DNA of 64,000 bases from Hydractinia symbiolongicarpus (GCF_029227915.1 NC_079876.1:9488001-9552000); one strand, 5' to 3'. Shown: positions 1 through 14,639, numbered from the stretch's first letter. Notes: generated from the sequence alone by a model not told the origin. A program made the numbers and translations.

Positions 1-2440
1 AACAGTGTCAATCCGTTTGTGTTACAACGGTGAAGTCACATATTCGTACCAACATGTACTTCGTGGTGTCTTTCCGGTATTACTAGGTTGTTTCGCTTTT
101 TAACAGTGAAACGATTGACTGTGGGACTTAATTGAACTGATTTTGGGCTGTAACCTTATAATTGAAGAAGTAAGACAATTGGACTCCAAGAAATAACATT
201 CTTCTTAATCTGACATGATTGCCGCAACTCAGCGATTACACTGGTCGCTGTGGTAGCGCTTCATTTGAAAATTAAGATAAATAAAGTCACTTTTTAGCCG
301 TGGGACGAATCCTACCCGTTAGCGCGCGCTGAAGAAATAGAGACAGTTTCAAATACTACTTTTCACGGACTTTCTATCGATGTCAGTCCGTTTGAGTTAC
401 AACGGTTGGGTCACATATTCGTACCAACATGCATTTGGCGATATTTATCTGATATTACTAGGTTGCATCGCTTTTAACAGTGAACCGATTGAATGTGGGA
501 CTTAATTGAGCTAACTTTGGACTGTGACCTCATACATGTGATAAATGAGGCAATTGGACTCCAAGAAATAACATTCATCTTAATTTGACATGATTGCCGG
601 AACTCAGCCATTACACTGGGCGCTGTGGTAGCGCTTCATTTAAAAATTTATATAAATAAGTCATTCTTTACCGTGGGACCAATCCTAGCCGTTATCGCGC
701 GCTGAAGAAATAGCGACAGTTTCAAAATCTGCATTACATTGACTTTCTAACGGTGTCAGTTCGTTTGAGTTACAATGGTTGGGTCACATATTCGTACTAA
801 CATGTATTTAGCGACATTTTTCTGATATTACTAGATTGTTTCGGTTTTAACAATGAAACGATTGACTGTGGGACTTAATTTAACTAACTTTGGACTGCGA
901 CTTGATAAATGTGATAAATAAGACAATTGAACTCCAAGAAATAACATTCTTCTTAATTTGACATGATTGCCGGAACTGAGCGATTACAGCGGGCGCTGTG
1001 ATACCGCTTCATTTAAAAATTAAGATAAAAAAGTTACTTTTTAACTGTTTGACCAATCCTAGCCGGTAGCGCACGCTGAAGAAATAGCAACAGTTTCAAA
1101 TACTACATTTCACTGACTTTCTATCGATGTCAGTCAGTTTGAGTTACAACGGTTGGGTCACATATTCGTACCAACATGTATTTAGCGATATTTATCTGTT
1201 ATTACTAGGTTGCATTGCTTTTAACAGTGAAACGATTGGATGTGGGACTTAATTTAACTAACTTTGGATTGTTACCTGCTAAATGTGATAAATGTGACAA
1301 TTGGACTCCAAGAAATAACATTCATCTTAATTTGACATGATTGCCGGAACTCAGCGATTACACTGGGCGCTGTGGTAGCGCTTCATTTAAAAACTTAGAT
1401 GAATAAGTATTTTTTTACTGTGGGACCAATCCTAGCCGTTATCCCGCGCTGAAGAAATAGAGACAGTTTCAAAACCTACATTTCATTGACTTTCTAACAG
1501 TGTCAATCCGTTTGTGTTACAACGGTGAAGTCACATATTCGTACCAACATGTACTTCGTGGTGTCTTTCCGGTATTACTAGGTTGTTTCGCTTTTTAACA
1601 GTGAAACGATTGACTGTGGGACTTAATTGAACTGATTTTGGGCTGTAACCTTATAATTGAAAAAGTAAGACAATTGGACTCCAAGAAATAACATTCTTCT
1701 TAATCTGACATGATTGCCGCAACTCAGCGATTACACTGGTCGCTGTGGTAGCGCTTCATTTGAAAATTAAGATAAATAAAGTCACTTTTTAGCCGTGGGA
1801 CGAATCCTAACCGTTAGCGCGCGCTGAAGAAATAGAGACAGTTTCAAATACTACTTTTCACGGACTTTCTATCGATGTCAGTCCGTTTGAGTTACAACGG
1901 TTGTGTCACATATTCGTACCAACATGCATTTGGCGATATTTATCTGATATTACTAGGTTGCATCGCTTTTAACAGTGAACCATTTGAATGTGGGACTTAA
2001 TTGAGCTAACTTTGGACTGTGACCTCATACATGTGATAAATGAGGCAATTGGACTCCAAGAAATAACATTCATCTTAATTTGACATGATTGCCGGAACTC
2101 AGCCATTACACTGGGCGCTGTGGTAGCGCTTCATTTAAAAATTTATATAAATAAGTCATTCTTTACCGTGGGACCAATCCTAGCCGTTATCGCGCGCTGA
2201 AGAAATAGCGACAGTTTCAAAATCTGCATTACATTGACTTTCTAACGGTGTCAGTTCGTTTAAGTTACAATGGTTGGGTCACATATTCGTACTAACATGT
2301 ATTTAGCGATATTTTTCTGATATTACTAGATTGCTTCGGTTTTAACAATGAAACGATTGACTGTGGGACTTAATTTAACTAACTTTGGACTGCGACCTGA
2401 TAAATGTATTAAATAAGACAATTGGACTCCAAGAAATAAC
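1..2440. repeat. 4-monomer higher-order repeat, 1,495 bp
   Basis: The block starting AACAGTGTCAATCCG at 1 recurs at 1496, and the following ~945 bp match almost base for base, including the private CACTGGTCGCTGTGG and CTACCCGTTAGCG variants (the latter CTAACCGTTAGCG in the second copy). The four monomers measure 375, 373, 374 and 373 bp. The match breaks near 2440, where the second copy switches to a monomer with AGACTTGTTTGCCTG. This is therefore one full and one partial HOR unit. The first copy is complete only if position 1 happens to be a unit boundary; the unit may continue to the left of the window. Confidence 0.85.
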
Positions 2441-4850
2441 ATTCTTCTTAATTAGACTTGTTTGCCTGAACTCAGCGATTACACTAGGCGCTGTGGTAGC
2501 GCTTTATATAAAAGTTTAGATTAATAAGTCTTTTTTTTACTGTGGGACCAATCCTAGCCGTTATTGCGCGCTGAAGAAATACAGACAGTTTCAAAAAGTA
2601 CATTTCATTAAATTTCTAACAGTATCAACCCGTTTAAGTTACAACGGTTGAGTCACATATTCTTACCAAAATGTATTTCGTGATATCTTTCCGGTATTAC
2701 TAGGTTGTATCGCTTTCAACAGTGAAACGATTGACCGTGGAACTTAATTGAACTGATTTTGGTCTGTGACCTTATAAATGTGAAAGTGAGACAATTGAAC
2801 TCCAAGAAATAACATTCTTCTTGATTTGACATGATTGTCGCAACTCAGCAATTACACCGGGCGCTGTGATAGCGCTTCATTTAAAAATTAAGATAAAAAA
2901 GTTACTTTTGAACTGTTGGACGAATCCTACCCGTTAGCGCGCGCTGAAGAAATAGAGACAGTTTCAAATACTACTTTTCACGGACTTTCTATCGATGTCA
3001 GTCCGTTTGAGTTACAACGGTTGGGTCACATATTCGTACCAACATGCATTTGGCGATATTTATCTGATATTACTAGGTTGCATCGCTTTTAACAGTGAAC
3101 CGATTGAATGTGGGACTTAATTGAGCTAACTTTGGACTGTGACCTCATACATGTGATAAATGTGACAATTGGACTCCAAGAAATAACATTCATCTTAATT
3201 TGACATGATTGCCGGAACTGAGCGATTACCCTGGGCGCTGTGGTAGCGCTTCATTTAAATATTTAGATAAATAAGTCATTCTTTACCGTGGGACCAATCC
3301 TAGCCGTTATCGCGCGCTGAAGAAATAGCGACAGTTTCAAAATCTGCATTACATTGACTTTCTAACGGTGTCAGTTCGTTTGAGTTACAATGGTTGGGTC
3401 ACATATTCGTACTAACATGTATTTAGCGATATTTTTCTGATATTACTAGATTGCTTCGGTTTTAACAATGAAACGATTGACTGTGGGACTTAATTTAACT
3501 AACTTTGGACTGCGACCTGATAAATGTGATAAATAAGACAATTGGACTCCAAGAAATAACATTCTTCTTAATTAGACTTGTTTGCCTGAACTCAGCGATT
3601 ACACTAGGCGCTGTGGTAGCGCTTTATATAAAAGTTTAGATTAATAAGTCTTTTTTTTACTGTGGGACCAATCCTAGCCGTTATTGCGCGCTGAAGAAAT
3701 ACAGACAGTTTCAAAAAGTACATTTCATTAAATTTCTAATAGTATCAACCCGTTTAAGTTACAACGGTTGAGTCACATATTCTTACCAAAATGTATTTCG
3801 TGATATCTTTCCGGTATTACTAGGTTGTATCGCTTTCAACAGTGAAACGATTGACCGTGGAACTTAATTGAACTGATTTTGGTCTGTGACCTTATAAATG
3901 TGAAAGTGAGACAATTGAACTCCAAGAAATAACATTCTTCTTGATTTGACATGATTGCCGCAACTCAGCAATTACACCGGGCGCTGTGATAGCGCTTCAT
4001 TTAAAAATTAAGATAAAAAAGTTACTTTTGAACTGTTGGACCAATCCTAGCCGGTAGCGCACGCTGAAGAAATAGCGACAGTTTCAAAAACTGCATTACA
4101 TTGACTTTCTAACGGTGTCAGTCCGTTTGAGTTACAATGGTTGGGTCACATATTCGTACCAACATGTATTTAGCGATATTTTTCTCATATTACTATATTG
4201 CTTCGCTTTTAACAATGAAACGATTGACTGTGGGACATAATTTAACTAACTTCGGACTGCGACCTGATAAATGTGATAAATAAGACAATTGGACTCCAAG
4301 AAATAACATTCTTCTTAATTCGACTTGTTTGCCTGAACTCAGCGATTACACTAGGCGCTGTGGTAGCGCTTTATATAAAAGTTTAGATTAATAAGTCTTT
4401 TTTTTACTGTGGGACCAATCCTAGCCGTTATTGCGCGCTGAAGAAATACAGACAGTTTCAAAAAGTACATTTCATTAAATTTCTAACAGTATCAACCCGT
4501 TTAAGTTACAACGGTTGAGTCACATATTCTTACCAAAATGTATTTCGTGATATCTTTCCGGTATTACTAGGTTGTATCGCTTTCAACAGTGAAACGATTG
4601 ACCGTGGAACTTAATTGAACTGATTTTGGTCTGTGACCTTATAAATGTGAAAGTGAGACAATTGAACTCCAAGAAATAACATTCTTCTTGATTTGACATG
4701 ATTGCCGCAACTCAGCAATTACACCGGGCGCTGTGATAGCGCTTCATTTAAAATTTAAGATAAAAAAGTTACTTTTGAACTGTTTGACCAATCCTAGCCG
4801 GTAGCGCACGCTGAAGAAATTGCGACAGTTTCAAATACTACATTTCACTG
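2250..4850. repeat. Overlapping 2- and 3-monomer repeats
   Basis: The marker ACAGACAGTTTCAAAAAGTA appears at about 2581, 3701 and 4448, giving spacings of 1,120 bp (three monomers) and 747 bp (two monomers). The stretch from about 2250 to 2920 is near-identical to that from about 3370 to 4030. After that the two copies diverge: one has CGAATCCTACCCGTTAGCG, the other CCAATCCTAGCCGGTAGCG. Mixed two- and three-monomer spacing indicates unequal exchange between monomers of the same array. Confidence 0.75.
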
Positions 4851-4863
4851 ACTTTCTATCGAT

Positions 4864-5879
4864 GTCAATCCGTTCGTGTTACAACGGTGAAGTCTCATAT
4901 TCGTACCAACATGTATTTCGTGATATCTTTACGGTATTACTAGGTTGTTTCGCTTTTAACAGTGAAACGATTGAGTGTGGGACTTAATTGAACTGATTTT
5001 GGGCTGTAACCTTATAATTGAAAAAGTAAGACAATTGGACTCCAAGAAAAACATTCTTCTTAATTTGACATGATTGCCGCAAGTCAGCGATTACACTGGT
5101 CGCTGTGGTCGCTGTGGTAATTGAACTGATTTTGGGCTGTGACATTATAAATGTGAAAGTGACACAATTGAACTCCAAGAAATAATATTCTTTTTGATTT
5201 GACATGATTGCCGCAACTCAGCGATTACACTGGTCGCTGTGGTAGCGCTTCATTTGAAAATTAAGATAAATAAAGTCACTTTTTAGCCGTGGGACGAATC
5301 CTACCCGTTAGCACGCGCTGAAGAAATAGAGACAGTTTCAAATACTACTTTTCACGGACTTTCTATCGATGTCAGTCCGTTTGAGTTACAACGGTTGGGT
5401 CACATATTCGTACCAACATGCATTTGGCGATATTTATCTGATATTACTAGGTTGCATCGCTTTTAACAGTGAACCGATTGAATGTGGGACTTAATTGAGC
5501 TAACTTTGGACTGTGACCTCATACATGTGATAAATGAGGCAATTGGACTCCAAGAAATAACATTCTTCTTAATTTGACATGATTGCCGCAACTCAGCGAT
5601 TACACTGGTCGCTGTGGTCGCTGTGGTAATTGAACTGATTTTGGGCTGTGACATTATAAATGTGAAAGTGACACAATTGAACTCCAAGAAATAATATTCT
5701 TTTTGATTTGACATGATTGCCGCAACTCAGCGATTACACTGGTCGCTGTGGTAGCGCTTCATTTGAAAATTAAGATAAATAAAGTCACTTTTTAGCCGTG
5801 GGACGAATCCTACCCGTTAGCGCGCGCTGAAGAAATAGAGACAGTTTCAAATACTACTTTTCACGGACTTTCTATCGAT
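4864..5879. repeat. Two elongated satellite monomers with an internal duplication
   Basis: These two adjacent monomers measure 507 and 509 bp instead of ~372. In each, the piece from AATTGAACTGATTTTGGGC to CGCTGTGGT is present twice, about 133 bp apart (for example 4986 and 5119). The junction reads CGCTGTGGTCGCTGTGGTAATT. The second half carries the variants GACATTATAAATG and AATAATATTC, which also occur in a normal-length monomer near 6390-6450, so it probably came from a monomer of that type by misaligned exchange. Short minus-strand reading frames across this duplication (4984-5205, 5463-5714) are by-products of it. Confidence 0.85.
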
Positions 5880-8800
5880 GTCAGTCCGTTTGAGTTACAA
5901 CGGTTGGGTCACATATTCGTACCAACATGCATTTGGCGATATTTATCTGATATTACTAGGTTGCATCGCTTTTAACAGTGAACCGATTGAATGTGGGACT
6001 TAATTGAGCTAACTTTGGACTGTGACCTCATACATGTGATAAATGAGGCAATTGGACTCCAAGAAATAACATTCATCTTAATTTGACATGATTGCCGGAA
6101 CTCAGCCATTACACTGGGCGCTGTGGTAGCGCTTCATTTAAAAATTTATATAAATAAGTCATTCTTTACCGTGGGACCAATCCTAGCCGTTATTGCGCGC
6201 TGAAGAAATACAGACAGTTTCAAAAAGTACATTTCATTAAATTTCTAACAGTATCAACCCGTTTAAGTTACAACGGTTGAGTCACATATTCTTACCAAAA
6301 TGTATTTCGTGATATCTTTCCGGTATTACTAGGTTGTATCGCTTTCAACAGTGAAACGATTGACCGTGGAACTTAATTGAACTGATTTTGGGCTGTGACA
6401 TTATAAATGTGAAAGTGACACAATTGAACTCCAAGAAATAATATTCTTTTTGATTTGACATGATTGCCGCAACTCAGCAATTACACCGGGCGCTGTGATA
6501 GCGCTTCATTTAAAAATTAAGATAAAAAAGTTACTTTTTAACTGTTGGACCAATCCTAGCCGGGAGCGCACGCTGAAGAAATAGCGACAGTTTCAAAAAC
6601 TGCATTACATTGACTTTCTAACGGTGTCAGTCCGTTTGAGTTACAATGGTTGGGTCACATATTCGTACCAACATGTATTTAGCGATATTTTTCAGATAAC
6701 ACTAGATTGCTTCGCTTTTAACAATAAAACGATTGACTGTGGGACATAATTGAACTAACTTCGGACTGCGACCTGATAAATGTGATAAATAAGACAATTG
6801 GACTCCAAGAAATAACATTCTTCTTAATTAGACTTGTTTGCCTGAACTCAGCGATTACACTGGGCGCTGTGGTAGCGCTTAATTTGAAAATTTAGATTAA
6901 TAAGTCTTTTTTTACTGTGGGACCAATCCTAGCCGTTATCGCGCTGAAGAAATAGCGAAAGTTTCAAAAACTGCATTAAATTGACTTTCTAACGGTGTCA
7001 GTCCGTTTGAGTTACAATGGTTGGGTCACATATTTGTACCAACATGTCTTTAGCGATATTTTTCTGATATTACTAGATTGCTTCGCTTTTAACAATGAAA
7101 CGATTGACTGTGGGACTTAATTTAACTAACTTTGGACTGCGACCTGATAAATGTGATAAATAAGACAATTGGACTCCAAGAAATAACATTCTTCTTAATT
7201 AGACTTGTTTGCCTGAACTCAGCGATTACACTAGGCGCTGTGGTAGCGCTTTATATAAAAGTTAAGATTAATAAGTCTTTTTTTTACTGTGGGACCAATC
7301 CTAGCCGTTATTGCGCGCTGAAGAAATACAGACAGTTTCAAAAAGTACATTTCATTAAATTTCTAACAGTATCAACCCGTTTAAGTTACAACGGTTGAGT
7401 CACATATTCTTACCAAAATGTAATTCGTGATATCTTTCCGGTATTACTAGGTTGTATCGCTTTCAACAGTGAAACGATTGACCGTGGAACTTAATTGAAC
7501 TGATTTTGGTCTGTGACCTTATAAATGTGAAAGTGAGACAATTGAACTCCAAGAAATAACATTCTTCTTGATTTGACATGATTGCCGCAACTCAGCAATT
7601 ACACCGGGCGCTGTGATAGCGCTTCATTTAAAAATTAAGATAAAAAAGTTACTTTTGAACTGTTGGACCAATCCTAGCCGTTATCGCGCGCTGAAGAAAT
7701 AGCGACAGTTTCAAAAACTGCATTACATTGACTTTCTAACGGTGTCAGTTCGTTTGAGTTACAATGGTTGGGTCACATATTCGTACCAACATGTATTTAG
7801 CGATATTTTTCTGATATTACTAGATTGCATCCCTTTTACCAATGAAACGATTGACTGTGGGACTTAATTGAACTAACTTTGGACTGTGACCTGATAAATG
7901 TGATAAATAAGAGAATTGGACTCAAAGAAATAACATTCTTTTTAATTTGACGTGATTGCCGGAACTGAGCGTTTACACTGGGCGCTGTATTAGCACTTCA
8001 TTTAAAAATTTAAATAAATAAGTCATTTTTGCTGTGGGACCAATCCTAGCCGTTATCCCGCGCAGAAAAAATAGCGACAGTTTCACAAACTACATTTCCA
8101 TGACTTTTTAACGGCATCAATCCGCTTCAGTTACAACGGTTTCGTCACATACTCGTACCAATATGTATTTAGCGATATTTATCTGATATTACTAGGTTGC
8201 ATCGCTTTTATCAGTGAAACGATTGAATGTGGGACTTAATTGAACTAACTTTGGACTGTGAACTGATAAATGTGATAAATGAGGCAATTGGACTCCAAGA
8301 AAAAACATTCATCTTAATTTGACATGATTGCCGGAACTCAGCGATTACACTGGGCGCTGTGGTAGTGCTTCATTTAAAAATTTAGATAAATAAGTCATTC
8401 TTTACCGTGGGACCAATCCTAGCCGTTATTGCGCGCTAAAGAAATAGCGACAGTTTCAAAAACTGCATTTCATTGACTTTCTAACGATGTCAATCCGTTT
8501 GAGTTACAACGGTTTTGTCACATATTCGTACCAACATGTATTTAGCGATATTTTTCAGGTATTACTAGATTGCATCACTTTTACCAATGAAACGATTGAC
8601 TGTGGGACTTAATTGAACTAACTTTGGACTGTGACCTGATAAATGTGATAAATGTGACAATTGGACTCCAAGAAATAACATTCATCTTAATTTGACATGA
8701 TTGCCGGAACTGAGCGATTACCCTGGGCGCTGTGGTAGCGCTTCATTTAAAAATTTAGATAAATAAGTCATTCTTTACCGTGGGACCAATCCTAGCCGTT

Positions 8801-10299
8801 ATCGCGCGCTGAAGAAATAGCGACAGTTTCAAAAACTGCATTGCATTGACTTTCTAACGGTGTCAGTTCGTTTGAGTTACAATGGTTGGGTCACATATTC
8901 GTACCAACATGTATTTAGCGATATTTTTCTGATATTACTAGATTGCATCCCTTTTACCAATGAAACGATTGACTGTGGGACTTAATTGAACTAACTTTGG
9001 ACTGTGACCTGATAAATGTGATAAATGAGACAATTGGACTCAAAGAAATAACATTCTTTTTAATTTGACGTGATTGCCGGAACTGAGCGTTTACACTGGG
9101 CGCTGTATTAGCACTTCATTTAAAAATTTAAATAAATAAGTCATTTTTGCTGTGGGACCAATCCTAGCCGTTATCCTGCGCAGAAAAAATAGCGACAGTT
9201 TCACAAACTACATTTCATTGACTTTTTAACGGCATCAATCTGCTTCAGTTACAACGGTTTCGTCACATACTCGTACCAATATGTATTTAGCGATATTTAT
9301 CTGATATTACTAGGTTGCATCGCTTTTATCAGTGAAACGATTGAATGTGGGACTTAATTGAACTAACTTTGGACTGTGAACTGATAAATGTGATAAATAA
9401 GGCAATTGGACTCCAAGAAAAAACATTCATCTTAATTTGACATGATTGCCGGAACTCAGCGATTACACTGGGCGCTGTGGTAGCGCTTCATTTAAAAATT
9501 TAGATAAATAAGTCATTCTTTACCGTGGGACCAATCCTAGCCGTTATCGCGCGCTGAAGAAATAGCGACAGTTTCAAAAACTAAATTACATTGACTTTCT
9601 AACGGTGTCAGTTCGTTTGAGTTACAATGGTTGGGTCACCTATTCGTACCAACATGTATTTAGCGATATTTTTCTGATATTACTAGATTGCATCCCTTTT
9701 ACCAATGAAACGATTGACTGTGGGACTTAATTGAACTAACTTTGGACTGTGACCTGATAAATGTGATAAATGAGAGAATTGGACTCAAAGAAATAACATT
9801 CTTTTTAATTTGACGTGATTGCCGGAACTGAGCGTTTACACTGGGCGCTGTATTAGCACTTCATTTAAAAATTTAAATAAATAAGTCATTTTTGCTGTGG
9901 GACCAATCCTAGCCGTTATCCCGCGCAGAAAAAATAGCGACAATTTCACAAACTACATTTCATTGACTTTCTAACGGCATCAATCCGCTTCAGTTACAAC
10001 GGTTTCGTCACATACTCGCACCAATATGTATTTAGCGATATTTATCTGATATTACTAGGTTGCATCGCTTTTATCAGTGAAACGATTGAATGTGGGACTT
10101 AATTGAACTAATTTTGGACTGTGAACTGATAAATGTGATAAATGAGGCAATTGGACTCCAAGAAATAACATTCATCTTAATTTGACATGATGGAACTCAG
10201 CGATTACACTGGGCGCTGTGGTAGCGCTTCAATTAAAAATTTAGATAAATAAGTAATTCTTTACCGTGGGAGCAATCCTAGCCGTTATCGCGCGCTGAA

Positions 10300-12537
10300 G
10301 AAGTAGCGACAGTTTCAAAAACTGCATTTCATTGACATTCTAACGGTGTCAGTTCGTTTGAGTTACAATGGTTGGGTCACCTATTCGTACCAACATGTAC
10401 TTAGCGATAATTTTCTGATATTACTAGATTGCTTCGCTTTTAACAATGAAACGATTGACTGTGGGACTTAATTGAACAAACTTTGGACTGTGACCTGATA
10501 AATGTGATAAATGAGGCAATTGGACTCCAAGAAATAACATTCATCTTAATTTGACATGATTGCCGGAACTCAGCGATTACACTGGGCGCTGTGGTAGCGC
10601 TTCATTTAAAAATTTAGATAAATAAGTCTTTCTTTACCGTGAGACCAATCCTAGCCGTTATCGCGCGCTGAAGAAATAGCGACAGTTTCAAAAACTGCAT
10701 TACATTGACTTTCTAACGGTGTCAGTCCGTTTGAGTTACAATGGTTGGGTCACATATTCGTACCAACATGTATTTAGCGATATTTTTCTGATATTACTAG
10801 ATTGCTTCGCTTTTAACAAAGAAACGATTGACTGTGGGACTTAATTGAACTAACTTTGGACTGTGACCTGATAAATGTGATAAATGAGACAATTGGACTC
10901 CAAGAAATAACATTCATCTTAATTTGACATGATTGCCGGACCTCAGCGATTACACTGGGCGCTCTGGTAGCGCTTCATTTAAAAATTTAGATAAATAAGT
11001 CATTCTTTACCGTGGGACCAATCCTAGCCGTTATCGCGCGCTGAAGAAATAGCGACAGTTTCAAAAACTGCATTTCATTGACTTTCTAACGATGTCAATC
11101 CGTTTGAGTTACAACGGTTTTGTCACATATTCGTACCAACATGTATTTAGCGATATTTTTCAGGTATTACTAGATTGCATCACTTTTACCAATGAAACGA
11201 TTGACTGTGGGACTTAATTGAACTAACTTTGGACTGTGACCTGATAAATGTGATAAATGTGACAATTGGACTCCAAGAAATAACATTCATTTTAATTTGA
11301 AATGATTGCCGGAACTGAGCGATTACCCTGGGCGCTGTGGTAGCGCTTCATTTAAAAATTTAGATAAATAAGTCATTCTTTACCGTGGGACCAATCCTAG
11401 CCGTTATCGCGCGCTGAAGAAGTAGCGACAGTTTCAAAAACTGCATTTCATTGACATTCTAACGGTGTCAGTTCGTTTGAGTTACAATGGTTGGGTCACC
11501 TATTCGTACCAACATGTACTTAGCGATAATTTTCTGATATTACTAGATTGCTTCGCTTTTAACAATGAAACGATTGACTGTGGGACTTAATTGAACAAAC
11601 TTTGGACTGTGACCTGATAAATGTGATAAATGAGGCAATTGGACTCCAAGAAATAACATTCATCTTAATTTGACATGATTGCCGGAACTCAGCGATTACA
11701 CTGGGCGCTGTGGTAGCGCTTCATTTAAAAATTTAGATAAATAAGTCTTTCTTTACCGTGAGACCAATCCTAGCCGTTATCGCGCGCTGAAGAAATAGCG
11801 ACAGTTTCAAAAACTGCATTACATTGACTTTCTAACGGTGTCAGTCCGTTTGAGTTACAATGGTTGGGTCACATATTCGTACCAACATGTATTTAGCGAT
11901 ATTTTTCTGATATTACTAGATTGCTTCGCTTTTAACAAAGAAACGATTGACTGTGGGACTTAATTGAACTAACTTTGGACTGTGACCTGATAAATGTGAT
12001 AAATGAGACAATTGGACTCCAAGAAATAACATTCATCTTAATTTGACATGATTGCCGGACCTCAGCGATTACACTGGGCGCTCTGGTAGCGCTTCATTTA
12101 AAAATTTAGATAAATAAGTCATTCTTTACCGTGGGACCAATCCTAGCCGTTATCGCGCGCTGAAGAAATAGCGACAGTTTCAAAAACTGCATTTCATTGA
12201 CTTTCTAACGATGTCAATCCGTTTGAGTTACAACGGTTTTGTCACATATTCGTACCAACATGTATTTAGCGATATTTTTCAGGTATTACTAGATTGCATC
12301 ACTTTTACCAATGAAACGATTGACTGTGGGACTTAATTGAACTAACTTTGGACTGTGACCTGATAAATGTGATAAATGTGACAATTGGACTCCAAGAAAT
12401 AACATTCATTTTAATTTGAAATGATTGCCGGAACTGAGCGATTACCCTGGGCGCTGTGGTAGCGCTTCATTTAAAAATTTAGATAAATAAGTCATTCTTT
12501 ACCGTGGGACCAATCCTAGCCGTTATCGCGCGCTGAA
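10300..12537. repeat. 3-monomer tandem duplication, 1,119 bp unit
   Basis: Two successive units, about 10300-11418 and 11419-12537, share private variants in the same order: GAAGAAGTAGCG (10298 and 11417), TACTTAGCGATAATTTTC, AACAAAGAAACG and GCTCTGGTAGCGC. The spacing of AAGTAGCGAC is 1,119 bp (10301 and 11420). In super-repeat copy B the same segment is present once near 32193, so the duplication appears specific to copy A. Confidence 0.85.
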
Positions 12538-14639
12538 GAAATAGCGACAGTTTCAAAAACTGCATTACATTGACTTTCTAACGGTGTCAGTCCGTTTGAG
12601 TTACAATGGTTGGGTCACATATTCGTACCAACATGTATTTAGCGATATTTTTCTGATATTACTAGGTTGCATCGCTTTTATCAGTGAAACGATTGAATGT
12701 GGGACTTAATTGAACTAACTTTGGACTGTGAACTGATAAATGTGATAAATGAGGCAATTGGACTCCAAGAAATAACATTCATCTTAATTTGACATGATTG
12801 CCGGAACTCAGCGATTACACTGGGCGCTGTGGTAGCGCTTCATTTAAAAATTTAGATAAATAAGTCATTCTTTACCGTGGGACCAATCCTAGCCGTTATC
12901 GCGCGATAAAGAAATAGCGACAGTTTCAAAAACTGCATTACATTGACTTTCTAACGGTGTCAGTTCGTTTGAGTTACAATGGTTGGGTCACCTATTCGTA
13001 CCAACATGTACTTAGCGATATTTTTCTGATATTACTAGATTGCTGCGCTTTTAACAATGAAACGATTGACTGTGGGACTTAATTGAACAAACTTTGGACT
13101 GTGACCTGATAAATGTGATAAATGAGGCAATTGGACTCCAAGAAATAACAATTATCTTAATTTGACATGATTGCCGGAACTCAGCGATTACACTGGGCGC
13201 TGTGGTAGCGCTTCATTTAAAAATTTAGATAAATAAGTCATTCTTTACCGTGGGATCAATCCTAGCCGTTATCGCGCGCTGAAGAAATAGCGACAGTTTC
13301 AAAAAACTGGATTACATTGACTTTCTAACGGTGTCAGTCCGTTTGAGTTACAATGGTTGGGTCACATATTCGTACCAACATGTATTTAGCGATATTTTTC
13401 TGATATTACTAGATTGCTTCGCTTTTAACAATGAAACGATTGACTGTGGGACTTAATTGAACTAACTTTGGACTGTGACCTGATAAATGTGATAAATGAG
13501 ACAATTGGACTCCAAGAAATAACATTCATCTTAATTTGACATGATTGCCAGACCTCAGCGATTACACTGGGCGCTCTGGTAGCGCTTCATTTAAAAATTT
13601 AGATAAATAAGTCATTCTTTACCGTGGGACCAATCCTAGCCATTATCGCGCGCTGAAGAATTAGCAGCAGTTTCAAAAACTGCATTTCAATGACTTTCTA
13701 ACGATGTCAAGCCGTTTGAGTTACAACGGTTTTGTCACATATTCGTACCAACATGTATTTAGCGATATTTTTCAGGTATTACTAGATTGCATCACTTTTA
13801 CCAATGAAACGATTGACTGTGGGACTTAATTGAACTAACTTTGCACTGTGACCTGATAAATGTGATAAATGAGAGAATTGGACTCAAAGGAATAGCATTC
13901 TTTTTAATTTGGCCTGATTGCCGGAACTGAGCGTTTACACTGGGCGCTGTGGTAGCACTTTATTTAAAAATTTAGATAAATAAGTCATTTTTGCTGTGGG
14001 ACCAATCCTAGCCGTTATCCCGCGCAGAAGAAATAGCGACAGTTTCAAAAACTACATTTCATTGACTTTCTAACGGTATCAATCCGCTTCAGTTACAACG
14101 GTTGCGTCACATACTCGTACCAACATGTATTTAGCGATATTTATCTTATATATTAATTCCCTTGCGTGAGTAAAACTGTGAGTCCACGACACGGAAATCA
14201 CGGGTCACTTTCTTATAACGTGGCTGTACGCTAAAATTTAACTAAAAAGATTAGGGATGTACTTCATAGAAATCGCACATAAGCTGTAAATATGTAACCC
14301 GCTGCTAATAACGATATAAATATATATACCCTTATGCCAAAAAACTCTATGTTAGCATATACATATAGGTATCGCTACATATGAAACGGTATTAGATATT
14401 CACAAAGCATACGGACTGTTAAATGAAGTTCCTAGCATAAAACGGAAATTGTGTTTACGAAAAAGATGGCTGTTCTTTTTGAGTATTCTCTACTCTTTCA
14501 TTCAAAATAAATCTTTAAAAAAACATTTGAAGAAGAGCATGGTTTTATAAATTAATCATAGCAAGGTTCTGTAAGGTTTTTTCATGTTTTATTTTAAGTT
14601 TTGATTATATTATTGTTGCCAGACATGTTTTATAGCTAG

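Larger units (their letters stand above)
1..14143. repeat. Satellite block 1, ~372-bp monomer tandem array
   Basis: Uninterrupted head-to-tail array. The monomer is recognisable by the motifs GAGTTACAACGG, CACATATTCGTACCAACATG, AACGATTGACTGTGGGACTT, GTGGGACCAATCCTAGCC and GCGCTGAAGAAATAGCGACA. Successive GTCA(A/G)TCCG marks lie at 7, 382, 755, 1129 and 1502, so monomers are 373-375 bp here. At least four sequence types alternate: GATTGAATG type, GATTGACTG type, GATTGACCG/CTTACCAAAATG type, and CGCTTCAG/CATACTCG type. CpG-containing pieces such as TCGCGCGCTGAAG stand out in an otherwise AT-rich unit. The array starts before the window and is cut at 14143 by island 1. No gene is visible in it. 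The family is not one I can name. Confidence 0.97.

Noticed and set aside
4984-5714. Minus-strand open frames of 73 and 83 codons with a shared N-terminus (4984-5205, 5463-5714)
   Set aside because: Both are produced by the internal duplication in the elongated satellite monomers; the shared peptide reflects the repeat, not a gene.
7132-7398. Plus-strand 88-codon frame
   Set aside because: Lies wholly in satellite monomers, starts at a non-ATG codon in GGACTGCGACC context, and is broken in sister monomers.
1-14143. CENP-B box in the satellite monomer
   Set aside because: The closest stretch, TTCGTACCAACATGT, lacks the required CGGG half.
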